DNA of 64,000 bases from Diplosphaera chodatii (GCA_032358165.1 JAALGY010000032.1:930001-994000); one strand, 5' to 3'; counted from the first letter of the stretch, positions 11,820-25,071 are shown. The notes: generated by a model not told the origin, from the sequence alone. Numbers and translations are program-made.

Positions 11820-14161
11820 TCACACATCACAGTATGCTGCAAAGCCACTCACCAGCAGACCAAGGTTCTTCAGCCGACGCTCCTGCAGCGCAGGAATCGT
11901 GAGCAAGTCGCCAAGCGTACATCCAGGTACATCCTGCCAATGGCAGCATGGGCAGATATTGGTTCTCACCTGGTAGTATTCCAGCTTGTCAAGGCGATTT
12001 GCGCGGTCCTCAAAAAAACGCAGTGCAGTCTCTAGGCCCTCTTTCTCCCCCAGCCGCACCTGCGCATGCAGCGGCGAGCAGTCGCACAGCAGCAGCTGCG
12101 TACGCTGGACGCGTGAACATGCAATTATAACTACAGGCTAGGGCACCTGGATGGCAGCGCGGGCGGGGCTGCCCCGAGGCGCAGCTGCAGAGTCACCCAG
12201 CATGGCCAGGTCCTCATCTATGGTTGTGGGGTATGTCTGCAGCGCTTGCCTGTGTCAGGTTTCATCACAACCTGATCATAGGCGCCTGCTGGCCTTGTTG
12301 CCATCAGCAGCAATTGTCCCAGCCAGCAGGGCATGCACAAACAGACGGGAGCCATGTATGTCACCTGCACCCATCGACCATCGACTGGCACAGCGCCTCC
12401 TCGTTCGCCTGGCTGACCGGCTGCAGCATGAAGCCCCAAGTTTCGTTGCGAAACAGCGCCTCAAGCAAGAATGCGTCCCCGCCTGCACACCCGAATGTCA
12501 AGTGGTCACATACATCATCCTTGGCGTTTCTCTGGCGATGCTTCTGTGTCTTGAGCACTGTTGCAGAGTAGAGGGAACCATGGATGCATAACCCGAGTTC
12601 CGCAGAGCACAGCATTTGCAGCGCACCAGCGCAGTTCATGAGGCGCAGAAAGGCGAGGAGGCCCGTCTCGGGCGGCTTCCCGGCACGCAGCGCAAACTGC
12701 CACTCCTCCCGGAAGCCATTGATCTCGAGGATGTCCGCCTTGTCGTCAAAGTTGCGGTCGTCCTCCGGCAGTGCCAGCGTCAGCAGGAACCCACCCTGCA
12801 GTGATGCACGCAGGCTGCCGGGTGTCCGCATGGGAACATGCAGCACCATTGTCCTGGCCGCAGCTGAGAGAGCAACGTCCGTCGTGTTTTGCATGCTCGC
12901 CCAACAGCTGGGTGGGAGGATGCAGCCATGTACCTGGGGATTCTCGTCATCCAGGACTCCGTAGTCCAGCAGGATCTGGTTGTCCAGTCGCTCGGGCTCC
13001 AGGTCCGTGGACGCCACCGTCCCCTCGGCCAGCTGCCCCTTGCTGCTGAGCTTCAGGGAGCGGGCGCCGCCAAAGCGCCCGGCCTCCACCTTGGTGGTGA
13101 CGCCCCCCCGCCGGCTGTGTTGCAGCTGCAGAATGGCCAACCTTAGCCTGGTCAGCAGCAGTCCACACCGCGGCTGTGCCCTGTAGTCCCAATATCCTGC
13201 TGCTGATTGCCCTAGCGGCAAGGGTGTAAACAACAGGTGTTCGTCTCACCAGATCTGCGAATGGCACGAGGGCCAGGTCATCGCCCACCAGCGGGGGCCG
13301 GCTGCGGCTGCGCACTGTGACGGCCGCCCATGTGAAGGCAGCCGCTGTGAACGCGTCAGCAGGGAACGCGTCTGCGTGCTCGCTGAACAGGCTGGCAGAC
13401 AGCTGTGCGTACGTCTCCTCGAAGTACTCCCTGTAGGGGACTACGGCAACCAATCAAGAGGTGTGCGATGTGGTTGATGATCTGTCACAGACTGACAACA
13501 CGGAATGGTCGACTCCAGCTTTCATGACAACCGAACAATGGCATGTCAGCAAGCACATGCACCACTCGCAGTTGGACGGAATCATTCATGTGGTGCAGAT
13601 GCGCACTCGTAGCTGAGCAAGGACTGCAGCAGCTGTGTGCTGGCCAACAGCTCGCGCTCGGCAGCTCCCCAGAACAGCGGCGAGGGCGGCTGCTCCGGGA
13701 GTGTGCTGATGTAAGCCGCCCAAGGGCTCGCGCTGCCTGCTGCACGCTCGCTGATCAGGAACAACGCGACCTGCCAGGGTCACATTGTGGAGTTCAGAAC
13801 ACCTTGGAAGCTCATGCCGCCGACAATTGCTTCGCTGTGCAGCTGCAGCAGTGATAAGCAACTGCAGGGCTATCACCCTGAGCCACGGCGCCAGCTGCTC
13901 AACAATGGGGCCTATCCTGCTCTTTGCCACTGTCTGAGCTGTGATCCACAGGCTGTCTGGAACGGTGAGCAGCACATCGCCGCGGTTCACGCCACGGGTA
14001 AGCCGCATCTGCAGGCTATCTCCGTCCTGTTGCAGGCGAACGGCCTGCTTGGACATATCCAGCTTCCCTGCACGCACAGATGTCCAAGTCATCAGAGCTC
14101 GGTCTACCAGATGCCATGCTCCAAATGCACCGTCAACATGCGCAGCAGCTAGTGCGCGCAT
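11820..14161 (-). CDS. SET-domain protein lysine methyltransferase, Rubisco-LSMT-like
   Basis: Minus-strand exons encode the split SET plus substrate-binding architecture of the Rubisco LSMT-like family. In order they are: GVNRGDVLLTVPDSLWI (about 13945-14000), SPWAAYISTLPEQPPSPLFW (about 13660-13720), a YFEETYAQLSASLF exon leading to LVGDDLALVPFADL (about 13250-13430), and LQHSRRGGVTTKVEAGRF to RLDNQILLDYGVLDDENP (about 12940-13125). The substrate-binding region follows with GGFLLTLALPEDDRNFDDKA (about 12735-12795), FLLEALFRNETWGFMLQPVS (about 12410-12470) and the C-terminal LGEKEGLETALRFFEDRAN (about 12000-12055). The stop is at 11820-11822. The canonical NHS motif reads QHS (see findings). 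The start at 14161 is the furthest in-frame ATG of the first exon; an upstream exon carrying a transit peptide cannot be excluded. The substrate is unknown. Confidence 0.8.
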
Positions 14162-14542
14162 GGGTCAATGCACCCACGTTGCTGTGCCCACTGTGCCAGG
14201 TCTGTTTTCGTCTGAACTGCTGCTGCGCACGCGGGGCGCCACCTGCGGCGTGTGCCTGCGCTGCTGCACTTTCTGAATGCATCGTGTTGCTGCAAGCTTG
14301 GTGGTCTGTTGTGAAGGATGGTATGCCGGCTGCAGAGCGCTGGGGCTTGCTGATGTGCACCTTCCATGCTGCTTGCAGGTTATCATGTGCGGATGTGCCC
14401 CTCCACACTGTGTCCAGCCTAAAGAGATCCCTGCTGGGACTGATCCAAGATGCACATCAGGGCAGCAGCAGAGCAGCTGGCAGTAAAACCCCATATATCT
14501 GTCCGCTTATATTGCTATGTGCACGGGGTCCTATGAAAACGG

Positions 14543-17500
14543 CTATACATCTTCCCATGCGAAGTCGTCATCAGCAGCTGCGTCATCATCATCAGCGAGG
14601 CCCTCAAGCATATCATCCGCTGCCATCGCTGGCTCCGCCTTGGCTTCCACCGCTTCATGCTTGACGGACTCCCACTCCACATTGGTCTCTGCACCTATAC
14701 AGTTGATGTTGTGCGTGGATGCAACCGTACAGAAGCTTTTGGGCGACATACAGCAGGTGTAACATCATTTGGCTTCGCAGGGATGGCAGTCTCGCCATCA
14801 GAGATTGTACCATGCACCACTGTCAAACTTGCCTGCTGCGTGACCATTGGGCTCTGGCTTGATGTCGGCCTGCAGGTCGCCAGGTGCCTGTACACCAGCC
14901 GCCCAGCCGCCCTCGGTCTTGACACGCTTGGCCGCTGGTGCGCCCGGCTTGTCATCTGTGTGGCGAATAAGTCAGTCTGAAGAAAGTGAGCATTACCACA
15001 GGCTCGGTGCATTGTAGCAGGACGGTACCCCTGCTGCCCAATAAGCTCAACATTAGATAGTCACCAACCAGCACGGTCACATGGTCACATCTGAAACTGT
15101 GCATCTTTTCAGCAACGCATAGCAGCATAATGGTCCCACCTGCACTCGGCTTCTTGTCATCACTGATGCCTGACGTTGTGGTATCCAGCGCGCCGGCTTT
15201 TGCGAGCCAGGCCTGCGCTCAAGTCCAGCTGGGTCCCGCAGCAGTATGCACCGATTTGCCAAGCACACAGTCATGCAGTGGCAGACGTGCATCGCATATA
15301 CCTGGACATACGCACGCTCAACGGCCTCCCGCTCTGCAGCCTCTCGTGCCGCGTCTGCAGCGGCGGCCTGATCTTGCGCAGCTGCCACATTGCCTGCACA
15401 CGTTCACCATACATGACTGAACGCCACTGCGATGACTTCAAGTGGGCCCCTGGCGGTCCACCGTGGTGCCAGAACATCTGCCACGCTGTGGGTGCTGCCG
15501 CCAAGCGTCCAACACACCAGTGCCCGACAGAAGAACCCACAACCCAAGGCCAGGCCAACCTGTGCGGTCCACGCCGTCGCGCAGCATCCAGGGCGGCACC
15601 ACCTTGTCCTCGGCGACGTCGTCCGACGCCAGCGCGCCATTGGCCTCCCCAGTGTCCAGCTCGATATTAGTCACCGTAGGGTACAGGTAGTCATCGCCGC
15701 CGCCGCCGGCGCCGCCGCCGCCTCGCCCCCCCTTGGCTGCACGTCGGCGCGCCGCCTCAGCCTGCCGCTGCTTCTCGATGGCCCAGTCCTGTCGCACAAG
15801 CACTTCTGCTGTCAGCATGTGAACAATGGCGCAGGGTACCGTCTGCAGTGTACATCGGCACACAGCTGCCTGCTCAAGAGCTGCACCACCCACTGTAGTC
15901 GCAGCTGTGCCCTCTGCCTCACACCAGAGTTCAGCTCGCATCACACGGGCTGCTGGGTGCCCCGTCAAGCCACACAGGGCAACTCGGCAGCTGGACAATA
16001 AAGTTCAGCCTCCCGCACCTGTAGAGGCCCATAGTCTGGCGGCTTCTTGTTCTGCAGCGCTGCCAGCTGGTCGCGGATTGGTTTGACGGTGCGCTCGAAG
16101 CGGGCGAGCAGGGCGCGGGATGCCTCCCGCCGCCGCCGCCGCTCCGCCTCATCACCCATCTGCCCTCCAGCAAACTGCTGCACCAGGACTGTCCTAAATG
16201 GCACGCAACAAACGACGTCACTGCTAGACCTTGCTTCTGGTCCCCACAGCAGTTGCTGCAGCCCATCCCTGCATTTGATGTTGTGGGGTGAGCGTTGTAT
16301 GGGTGCTGTCACCCGCTTTCTATTGGTGTGCACCAGCCTTGCCAGGGCTGGGTAACATCTTGCAGCAGCAGGAGCAGCAACAGCAGCAAGCACAAACCTG
16401 CACTCTCCACAGTGGAGCTCGCCAGTAGTGAAGTCCAGCAGGTTGGCAGCGTCCATCGAGCTGTACGACTCGCCGCAGCCGGGGCACACATACCGCTGCA
16501 GCGGCTTCTCATCTGCTTCTGCCTCCTTCAGCTGCTTCCGCATCAGATGCAATCGCAGCTGCAGTGGCAGTCAGAAGTCCGGTTGCATGCCAAAAAAGTG
16601 TCGAATCTGCACAGTCAGGTATGTGCAGTTGCACAGTTGGAGGTCTTCAGGCTTTGCTGCAACTGCAGCACATGGGCACAAGGACGACCTGCAGCATGTC
16701 GATGAAGCGGGGGTAGTCGATGCAGCAGTAGGAGTGCGTGAGCTGCCGCTGCGCCGCCTCTGGGTCCTCCTCCGTGACGGACACCTGCCCCGCCAGCATG
16801 CTCGATGCAGCTGCATCGGAAGACGGGCATATGAGCGAGTCGAGCTCAAGAACAGGCCAACGCTTGAGCAAGAATGGAAGTGTGAGTGCAAAGTTGGGCC
16901 TTGTGATGGTAGGCTGTGAAGCTGCACACTGTCCGCTGACCTGCATCGGGGACGGCGTCGCCTGCGCGGCGGCGGCGCTTGGCGGTCTCCCGCCGGTGCT
17001 CCCGCGCCAGGAGCTGCTCCTGCTCGAAGTGGCGCAGCACCCGCCGCAGCAGCTTCGGGTGGATGCGCAGCTGCTGCGCCAGCCCGGGCGACTGCACACA
17101 GGCCACCAGCAGGGGTATAGCGCACAGCGTCCCAGCACAGCATGCACCCCGAGGCTGGCGCATGACACGAGGCCAACCCGGAGTCTCACCCCGATGCAAG
17201 CTGCAGGTGCATTGATCGTCACGCGGTTATGTGCTAGTCGGGATGGGCAGATCCCTTCTGTCCATCATGTTAAGCTCGTCCACCTTGGGGTCAGGCGCTT
17301 CGCCCTCCTCACGGGGCCGCGGCACATAGTCCTCCTGCACCCACTCCCGCCGCGTCAGCGCATCCAACACCACCACACCCAGCCCCGGCTGCGGCCCCTG
17401 CTCATGAGCCCAGCGATGTGTGGCACCCATGCTTCGACCCTTTGTCTCAGCAGCCACACCATGCAGAGTTTCCCTGTTAGCATCCACGGCACGCCACTCG

Positions 17501-17684
17501 GGCTACGAGGCTGATGCTGCAGGCCATCCGGCTCATTGACACTTGCCTGGGGTCCCTTGCTGCGGCGGGGCGCCGGCACATCATCCAGCGGCACCTCAGG
17601 TGGCGGCTGATCCTCTGCATAGAAGATGCGCGCCACCAGCCGCACCTGTGCAGAGCGTGCACCTGGCCTCCGACGATACCTCAT
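14543..17684 (-). CDS. TFA1: Transcription initiation factor TFIIE alpha subunit
   Basis: Partner of TFIIE-beta in the RNA polymerase II preinitiation complex, where it helps recruit and regulate TFIIH. Minus-strand exons read in the family order. ATG at 17684 gives MRYRRRPGARSAQVRLVARI, followed by VVVLDALTRREWVQED (about 17325-17375) and the winged-helix segment LAQQLRIHPKLLRRVLRHFE with LAREHRRETAKRRRR (about 16975-17090). Next come THSYCCIDYPRFIDM (about 16690-16740) and a zinc ribbon of two CxxC pairs 21 residues apart (CPGC at about 16480, CGEC at about 16410). Later exons hold ALLARFERTVKPIRDQL (about 16060-16120), a Gly-rich linker, the VVPPWMLRDGV segment (about 15570-15605) and a very acidic tail ending DDFAWEDV, stop at 14543. 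The first winged helix appears to carry extra acidic residues after the WVQED motif. Confidence 0.9.
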
Positions 17685-18615
17685 CAAATTTGATGCACTA
17701 TTCACGCTTCAGGTTCCCATGTACTACGGTGGGTATCCGCAGCCAGCAGGGTGAGTGCAGGCCTACCAGCCGCTGAAAGCCGCCGGTACCGCCGCTCATG
17801 GCATCAGCACAGCAGCTGCTGTGCAGTGGGGACCAGACGCAATGTAGCGCAGCCGGCAAAGCTGTGGTTCATTTTGGGTTGCCGCACTGAGACTGGCGCA
17901 GAAGACAGGACGTCAGTGGTTGACAAGAGGCGAAACACACGGAGAAACCAATAATCTGCAGCGTTCGTGTCAGTAAGTGACTCACATGGATCCCTGTGCA
18001 TCGCGGCAACGCCTTGAAGGCAATTGCCCTGCCGCAGGATGCAGCAAGAAAGCTGAGTTTGCGTCAGCCGCGCAGCAGTCTTGTTTCGGTGTTTCGGTGA
18101 TATGGCAGCCGTATCTGACAGCAGAGAGCTGAGGACGACCCCGCTCTGTGTCGCATCAGTTCCCGAAACTGAGCAGCGGCGTGCATGTCAGTTCCGGCAT
18201 GCTGTCGGTGCAGTAATGTCTGCAGCCTCTGTCTTCCAGCACTGTCCTCTCCTGATTGTTGCTATAAGACAATGACGATGGAAACACAAACTTGCAACTT
18301 CATGATGTCCAGCAGTGCGTCACGTGGTGAGGTGGAGATCTGGGTTCAGCATGTTGAGATGCAAGAGCTGCACTGCCTCCACAACCTGTCTGCCTGGTGC
18401 ACGGCTGACAACATGCTGCTCGGCGATGTGTGAAGCAACTGAGACACTGGCACGCTGGCACATAGCACGATGGGAAGGCTGCTGGTAAGGTTCCCGCAGG
18501 CGTAGCATGCATGCCTTTTGCAGAACGAGTATACAGCACAACATGACACTTCGTGATGATGCGCTGCCAGAGAACTTCTGGCTGGATGATGAAAGATTGT
18601 AAGAGCAGATGCGCC
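17685..18615. promoter_or_regulatory. Divergent intergenic region
   Basis: About 930 bp between the starts of the TFIIE-alpha gene (minus) and the dihydroorotate dehydrogenase gene (plus). It should contain both promoters. No conserved ORF, tRNA or repeat was recognised. Confidence 0.4.
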
Positions 18616-21047
18616 ATGCGTTCGCCACGCATGCCCGGATTGTATCTCAATTACGTCGCCGGCCGGTGCAGATCAAGCAACACCACCATCCGACGCTTTG
18701 GAGGCTTACAGCTGACTGTGCGAGCACATGCCAACATTGGCATTCCGTTGTCAATGCAGCGGACCATCCTTGTTGGCAGCGGCCTGCTGGGCGGCACCAC
18801 AGCGGCAGCCTACCGCCATGACCTGAAGCAGCTGCACTTCGACGTCGCCAGCGGAGCCGGGCCGCTGCTGAGGCTGCTGGATCCTGAGGCCGCGCACAAC
18901 GTGGGGCTGTGGGCAGCAGCGGCAGGCTTGTTCCCGCGGGAGACACGGCCAGACCCGCCCAGACTGGCAACCAGCGCCTGGGGACGACAGCTGTCAAACC
19001 CTTTTGGTGAGGACCGTTCTTCGATGCGAGCTTCTGCTGCACTGTACAGCATGCACATGCTGAGTGACATGCCAAAAGCATGCAGCAGCATTGCCATCGT
19101 CATCTTGATAACCTGCATTTCAGGCCTTGCCGCGGGCTTTGATAAGAATGCAGAGGCAATGGACGGCCTGCTGGGTCTTGGGCTCGGCTTCATGGAGATT
19201 GGTGTGTCGCAGCATGCACTTGCAGCTGCACAACGAAACTTCGTCGACGACAGCAATGAGGCGCAGTGCTGAGTATGGGCAGTGCCATTGAAATACTATG
19301 GGTTGCAGGGTCCGTGACGCCACTGCCACAGCCAGGCAACCCAAAACCACGGGCGTTCAGATTACCAGAGCTTAGGTGAGCCCAGGCTCTGTACCCCTGC
19401 ATCGAACCTTCACTGCTACTTCTATTGTGGTCATGCTGTGCAAGCTTGTGCCCATAGCAAACGCGACAGTTGTACCCACTCGCGCTGCAGGGCCGTCATC
19501 AACCGGTATGGTTTCAACAGCGATGGCATTGATGCCGTCAGTCAGCGTCTTGCCGCCTATCAGGCTGCAAGGTAAGAGACGTTCTGCCGCAAAGGTTGGA
19601 CAGATTGTTGGTGCACACATCGGAGCAACATCCCCAGTACTCAGTGTTGGACCATCATGCGCAGGCAGGACGCAGGCAGCCCGCCACGAGGCCTGCTGGC
19701 GGTGAATTTGGGGAAGAACAAGGAGAGCGAGGATGCTGCGGCGGACTACGCCCTGGGCGTCGCCAAGCTGGGCCGTCATGCAGACTTTCTGGTCATCAAT
19801 GTGTCGTCACCCAACACGCAGGGTGCTGCATCTGCTCGTGTGATGCACTTGCAGCATAGCATCCATGCTGATGCCACGCCAGCTTGGCGTGCCACTTTGC
19901 GTACAACGGCATGGTAGATCTGCCAGGCGCCAGACAGATGTTGGACATATGACATGCCAGAGGTGTTTTGGCGCTGCCCATGCTGTGAACGAAGCGCAGC
20001 TCGGCAGTGGCACCAGTGCTGAAACGGTCCATGGTGCAGGGTTGCGGGCGCTGCAGGGGCGGCGGCAGCTGGAGCAGCTGGTGGCGGCGGTAAAGGCGCA
20101 GCGGGACCGCATGCACTGGCCCGCCGGCCCGCCGCCGCTGCTGGTCAAGGTCGCGCCCGACCTGACCCCAGACGAGATGAAGGTACGAGCTGGACGCACG
20201 TCTCGTGTTTGCTGTCTGGCGTTTCGCTGCTTGTAGCTGTCCGGTGAACTGCTGATAGGTGTGTGCAGGATTGCCTTCATTTCGTCATCTGATCTCACAC
20301 TTGCGGTTTGCGGTGGTTCCTCCTGCCATCTGCATGCGATACCTGCTTGCGGATGACATGCAGGACATAGCAGCGCTGACGCTGCGCCTGGGCGTGGATG
20401 GACTGGTGGTGGGCAACACCACCATCTCGCGGCCTGGCGCAGTAGCACAGCACCAGCATGGCAGTGAGGTGCAGTCGGGACACCATATGCCCACATGTTG
20501 TTCGTACTCCTTCGGCAGTCGCTGACGCCTGTAGCTGAAGTGTGCTGAGCACTGCGGCTCGCTTAACGATAGCTTTGCCAAGCTCAATCTTGTCCGAGCG
20601 CAGACGGGCGGTCTCAGCGGCAAGCCCCTGCTGGGGCTGGCGACAGACGTCCTACGGCAGATGTACCAGCTGACAGAGGGCAGGGTGCCCATCATCGGCT
20701 GCGGCGGCGTCAGCAGCGGCGAGGACGCCTACCAGAAGATCAGAGCAGGTGACTTGACGTCCTGTTGTGCCTAAGAAATTGCCGTGCTGTATGCACATGT
20801 CCTACACCATATGAGCAGAACAAGGTTTTGGGCTATACACGCTCGACTGAAACCGAGGCAGACGCAGTGTGAGCATCCATTGTAAGGTGCATCGCTGGTG
20901 GAGCTGTACACCTCACTGGTGTATGAGGGTCCCGCGCTCATACCGCGGCTGAAGCAGGAGCTGGACACATGCCTGCTGCGGGACGGCTTTGCAAGCGTGG
21001 CAGATGCAGTGGGCACAGACCACAGACCGTCTGCCAGGACATCATGA
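18616..21047 (+). CDS. DHODH: Dihydroorotate dehydrogenase (quinone), class 2, mitochondrial
   Basis: Oxidises dihydroorotate to orotate in pyrimidine synthesis, passing electrons via FMN to quinone at the mitochondrial inner membrane. Exons in consistent phase: 18616-19006, 19124-19201, 19309-19375, 19491-19571, 19665-19822, 20040-20182, 20364-20468, 20604-20748 and 20887-21047. After a basic presequence and a hydrophobic segment ([17 protein letters not shown]) the family motifs follow: [69 protein letters not shown] with the class 2 catalytic Ser region, [48 protein letters not shown] and [15 protein letters not shown]. ATGs at 18556/18559 are alternative starts. A TGTAA poly(A)-like signal lies about 105 bp past the stop. 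It converges on the ABC1 kinase gene. Confidence 0.92.
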
Positions 21048-21468
21048 TGTGGCACCGCTCACTCATCTGCTGATTTGTTGGCAGTCAGGATGCACGCTGT
21101 AGAGTGAAGTGGCAACAGATGCAAACTTGAGAGATGCACTTTGAATGAGTTGTCTGTAACGGGATGCTCACAGTGCTTAACGCTCGGCCGCAAAAGCAGT
21201 ACCTTCAAAAATTGTGCGCACTTGATCAACCGGACTACTCTGTGCACACTGAGTCTGAAAATCGAACATGGCAGCAGTGCCATGTTCAGGCCCTCCAATC
21301 TGGGCATCAAGCCACTCAGTCATCGCCCATGGGCGCACACGAGCCCATGAGCACCATCACACGCTCACACTAGCACCAGGCATGCCGGCACATGCTTTGC
21401 TGCCACCGAAGAAAACGTCCATTTGAGCACTGGAACTTCCTCGTAAGTGTACTTCTTCTTTTGTTGCC

Positions 21469-24400
21469 TCAGGACGCGAGCACACGGTCTGACCATGTCA
21501 GGATGAGCTGCCGGGATATGGCGGGCAGATCCGTCAGCGTCTGCTGCACGATCTTGGTGGGGTTGATGTCAGTCTGCAGCAGCGCCAGCAGCTCCTGCAC
21601 TTCCTGCAAGTGGCCATGATGTACAAACGATGGGTGTGACGTAAGAGCACATTTCTCTATAGGCAAGTGGTATGCACGCACCGATGCTCACACTCAGCTG
21701 CAGCTGGGTGGGTGCACAACAGCGGGGCTGGTGATCGAGCTCTTGCTTTCCTTTTAAGGGCTCCTAGGGCTAGCACTACTCCAAATCAAAACACAGAGTT
21801 GTGCTGTTGGGTCATGCGGACCTCGATGTGGAGCCTGTTGTCCTCCGTCAGCGCCATGATGAGCTGCCGGCGCAGGCGCGGGTCCAGGAACACCATGCGC
21901 GCGCCGTCGGACAGGGTGTCGGACAGGTCCAGGCCGTCGCCCGTGCCCTCCTTCGCCAGCTGGATCAGGTTTTGCAGCCGCTTCCACTGGAACTTGTTGT
22001 CCCGGAACAGCACCTGCGACAGTGTCGGGCGCATGCTCAGGAACTGCCGAGGGTTTCTGACTTAGAGGGCTAGCTCCTGCAGCAAGCGTATAACCAGGTG
22101 TGTGCCCACGTCAATCTGGCACATCTGGACCTGGCTGTCACTGTGGTCAAGACCAGGAAAGTGGCACTCATAACCAGCTGATAGCTATAGCTTGCACCTC
22201 AATGAGGCGCTGGCGCAACGCGGGGTCCTCGTCGGTGAGCAGGCGCTTGGCGACGTAGGGGTAGGCCACCTCCAGGAAGCGGAAATCCGGCTCCAGCGTC
22301 AGGCAGATGCCCTCCTGCGTCAGCAGCGACCTGCGCGGCAGCCGCACACGTCGCTCAAGATGGTCGACATCCAGCACAGCTGGGGAACCCCACAGCTGGT
22401 CCCAGGTTAAGGACACCTGTTCATGCAGCACAGCATGTATGGGTGCTGCATGAACAGGACATTTGGAAGTCAGTGGGCAGCAGAGCACATGTCAAACCCA
22501 GCCTCAGGGGATGGTGTCACACCTGATGACCAGCGAGTAGCGCTCTGGGATGCGGATCGGGTACTGGTACACCAGCTCGTTGAACTTGGAGGTGACGGTG
22601 CGGAAGTTGAACGATGCCATGGACTGCCCGAGGCTGTCTGCCCAGATCTTCTCCAGTGCCGGCACAATCGGCGTAATGTCTGTGCCTGGCGCCAAGAAGC
22701 CCTGCAGGAGAACATGCACGATATCCGCAGCGATCCCACCCATCCCTCTGCAAAGCCATCTGACCACACCAAAGTACGGCAAACGCAGCAGTCTTGGCTG
22801 CTGCTGGGGCATATCTTCGCTGTGCCAGGGCAGCAGCACAGAGCTACAGCAGAGCAATCCCAAAGCTGTGCGCACCAGCTTGATGAAGTCGCGCGCCATC
22901 TCCTCGTAGTCCTCGTTCACGGCATGCACCACGGCATCAATGAGCGTCTGCTTGTTGCCGGACGACAGCTCCGCCACATTGCCAAAGTCCACGTATGCGA
23001 TGCGGCCGTCATCCATCGCGAAGATGTTGCCGGGGTGCGGGTCCCCGTGGAAAAGCCCAAACTGCAGGTAGGTCAGCGCTTACAATGTCAGGCATACATC
23101 AGTTACACATCACACTGTGAACGCCGCATATGGCCAGCGTGTTGCACCATGCACACCAGGCCTGCCAGAGCGCAACCCATGACTATGTTGTGCAGTTCAC
23201 GGACTCCTGCGTCAAGCAGAGCAAAGTGCAGAGCACAAAACCTACCTCCAGGAGCTGGCGCAGGGCGGACACCACGCCGCCCGTGATGAAGTTGTTGACG
23301 TTGAGGCCGCTGCTGCGGATGCCGCGGGGGTCGGTGCACCGTCGCCCGGTGATCCACTCCATGACCAGCACCCGCTGGCGGCACAGGTCGCGCCGCACCC
23401 ACGGGATCTTCACAGTGGCGTCCTTCTTAAAGTTCTCCCAAAAGTCCTGGATGTTGCGCGCCTCCTGAGCGTAGTCCAGCTCCTCCAGTAGCTTCTCGCC
23501 AAACTCGTCGACGATCAGCTCCGCATTGCAGCCCAGCTTCTTCATGGCGAACGGCGTCACGAAGCGCGCCAGCTGCCGGAAGATGTACAGATCCCGGAAG
23601 ATGACGGGCTCCACATTGGGCCGCTGCACCTTCACAGCCACTTCCTCCCCAGTATCCCGCAGCACCGCCTTGTACACCTGTCGAAAACATCAAAAGGATT
23701 GCCGCGACAATCCCCTCTATAAGTACAACATGAGTAATGGTCCGTAGCTTGTGTCCTTGCTGCTCTTGAGCAGGTAGCTTGCAGACGCCAGGTTTCAGGT
23801 GACACACTGCAGCAGGGTGGCAGTTCAGACCTGCCCCAATGAGGCGGCGGCAATGGGATGCTCGGAAATGGAGCTGAAGACTGCGGCAATGGGCCGCCCC
23901 AGGTCCTCCTCCATAATCTGGAACGCCTCGGCGTCTGGGAACGATGGCACATCGTCCTGGGCAAGGAAGCAACACGTTTGTCAGAGGCCCCAGGGCAGGT
24001 TTGCAGCTGGAGGACACCAGATGGTGCCTCGAACATGTGCGTAGTATGTGATGTGGCTGACCAGGGCGATCTGCACACTTCGCACCTGCAGGACGCACAG
24101 CTCGTTCATGTAGTCCTCACGGATGATGTCCGGGCGGCTAGCCAACACCTGGCCGGCCTTGATGAACGACGGGCCCAGCGCAGTGAGTGTTTCACTGCAC
24201 AACAACAACATGCATCCATCCAACGTATGCTATGCTGTATCACTGCTTGCTATGTCATCACGACGAAATGTGCATGCGAAAGCCCGCCCACGTAGGAAGC
24301 TGATGTGCACAGATGTGCGCAGCTCATGGGACCTACCGCAACTGGGATGCGCGCAGCTGAACCTGACTGACGCTGTCACGACCCGACAGCTTGTCCAATA

Positions 24401-25071
24401 GAAGCCCGCCAAAGTACAGGCCCAGCCGCCACAAAATCTGCCCGCCGCGTCCCTGCCAGCCAACAGACATCCGTGAGGCGGGGCTGCACGCAGCAGAGAA
24501 CATGCTGGTGATGTGTCCGTCAACTGTGCACGTGCACACGTGCGCGCACCATGATGACCAGGGTGGCATTCTGCTCAGCGAACACGCGGTCCCTGACAAA
24601 CTGTGGCGTGTACTTCTGCACCAGGTTGCACGCGCCCCGCTCGTAGGTCAGCTGCTCATATGCGTCGTCCCACGACCTATTGTGTGTTGACAGCAGATTC
24701 AGCGCGACTGCTGGCAATGCAACTCTGCTGGATATGGGAAAATCCATTAGATCATTCAACATAACACGGGGCACTCACCCGCGTCCGGGCTCTGTAGACA
24801 TCTGCGCCATGGGTATGCCAGGCGTTGCTGCTGCCATGACCTTCGTCGCTGAAAGCTGAGATCTGCTGCCGTAGCTGCTATGTCTGAGCAGCGGCTGCCG
24901 TTGGTGAGACCAGCTGCCTGGCACTCTGCTGGATGTTCCGCCAAGGCGCAAGTGCTGGTGCATGTTGCACAAACTCCTGCTGGCGAAGGCTGAGCCCTGA
25001 CACCTTGAGCTGGTCGACGCCTGGGCTCCACTGTCGCACCGCATGGCGCTTGTGCAGTGCACAGGCGCCAT
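21469..25071 (-). CDS. Plastid ABC1/UbiB-family atypical kinase (ABC1K)
   Basis: Member of the ABC1K/ADCK/UbiB family, which in algae and plants acts in plastids, often on plastoglobules, in prenyl-lipid metabolism. From the ATG at 25071 a Ser/Arg-rich, transit-peptide-like segment precedes exons encoding VQKYTPQFVRDRVFAEQNAT (about 24575-24635), WRLGLYFGGLLLDKLSGR, ALGPSFIKAGQVLASRPDII (about 24125-24185; the KxGQ motif) and EDLGRPIAAVFSSISEHPIA. Then come AVLRDTGEEVAVKVQRP (ATP-binding Lys, about 23610-23675), LEELDYAQEARNIQDFWENF, VMEWITGRRCTDPRGI, FHGDPHPGNIFAM and IAYVDFGNVAEL (catalytic and metal residues, about 22965-23060). The C-terminal helical exons run down to a stop at 21469. The family signature is clear; the exact subclass (for example ABC1K3) is not assigned. 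Confidence 0.9.

Noticed and set aside
21667..22073. Plus-strand open frames across the ABC1K exons
   Set aside because: They are frame shadows; the minus strand carries continuous conserved ABC1K sequence with matching splice sites.
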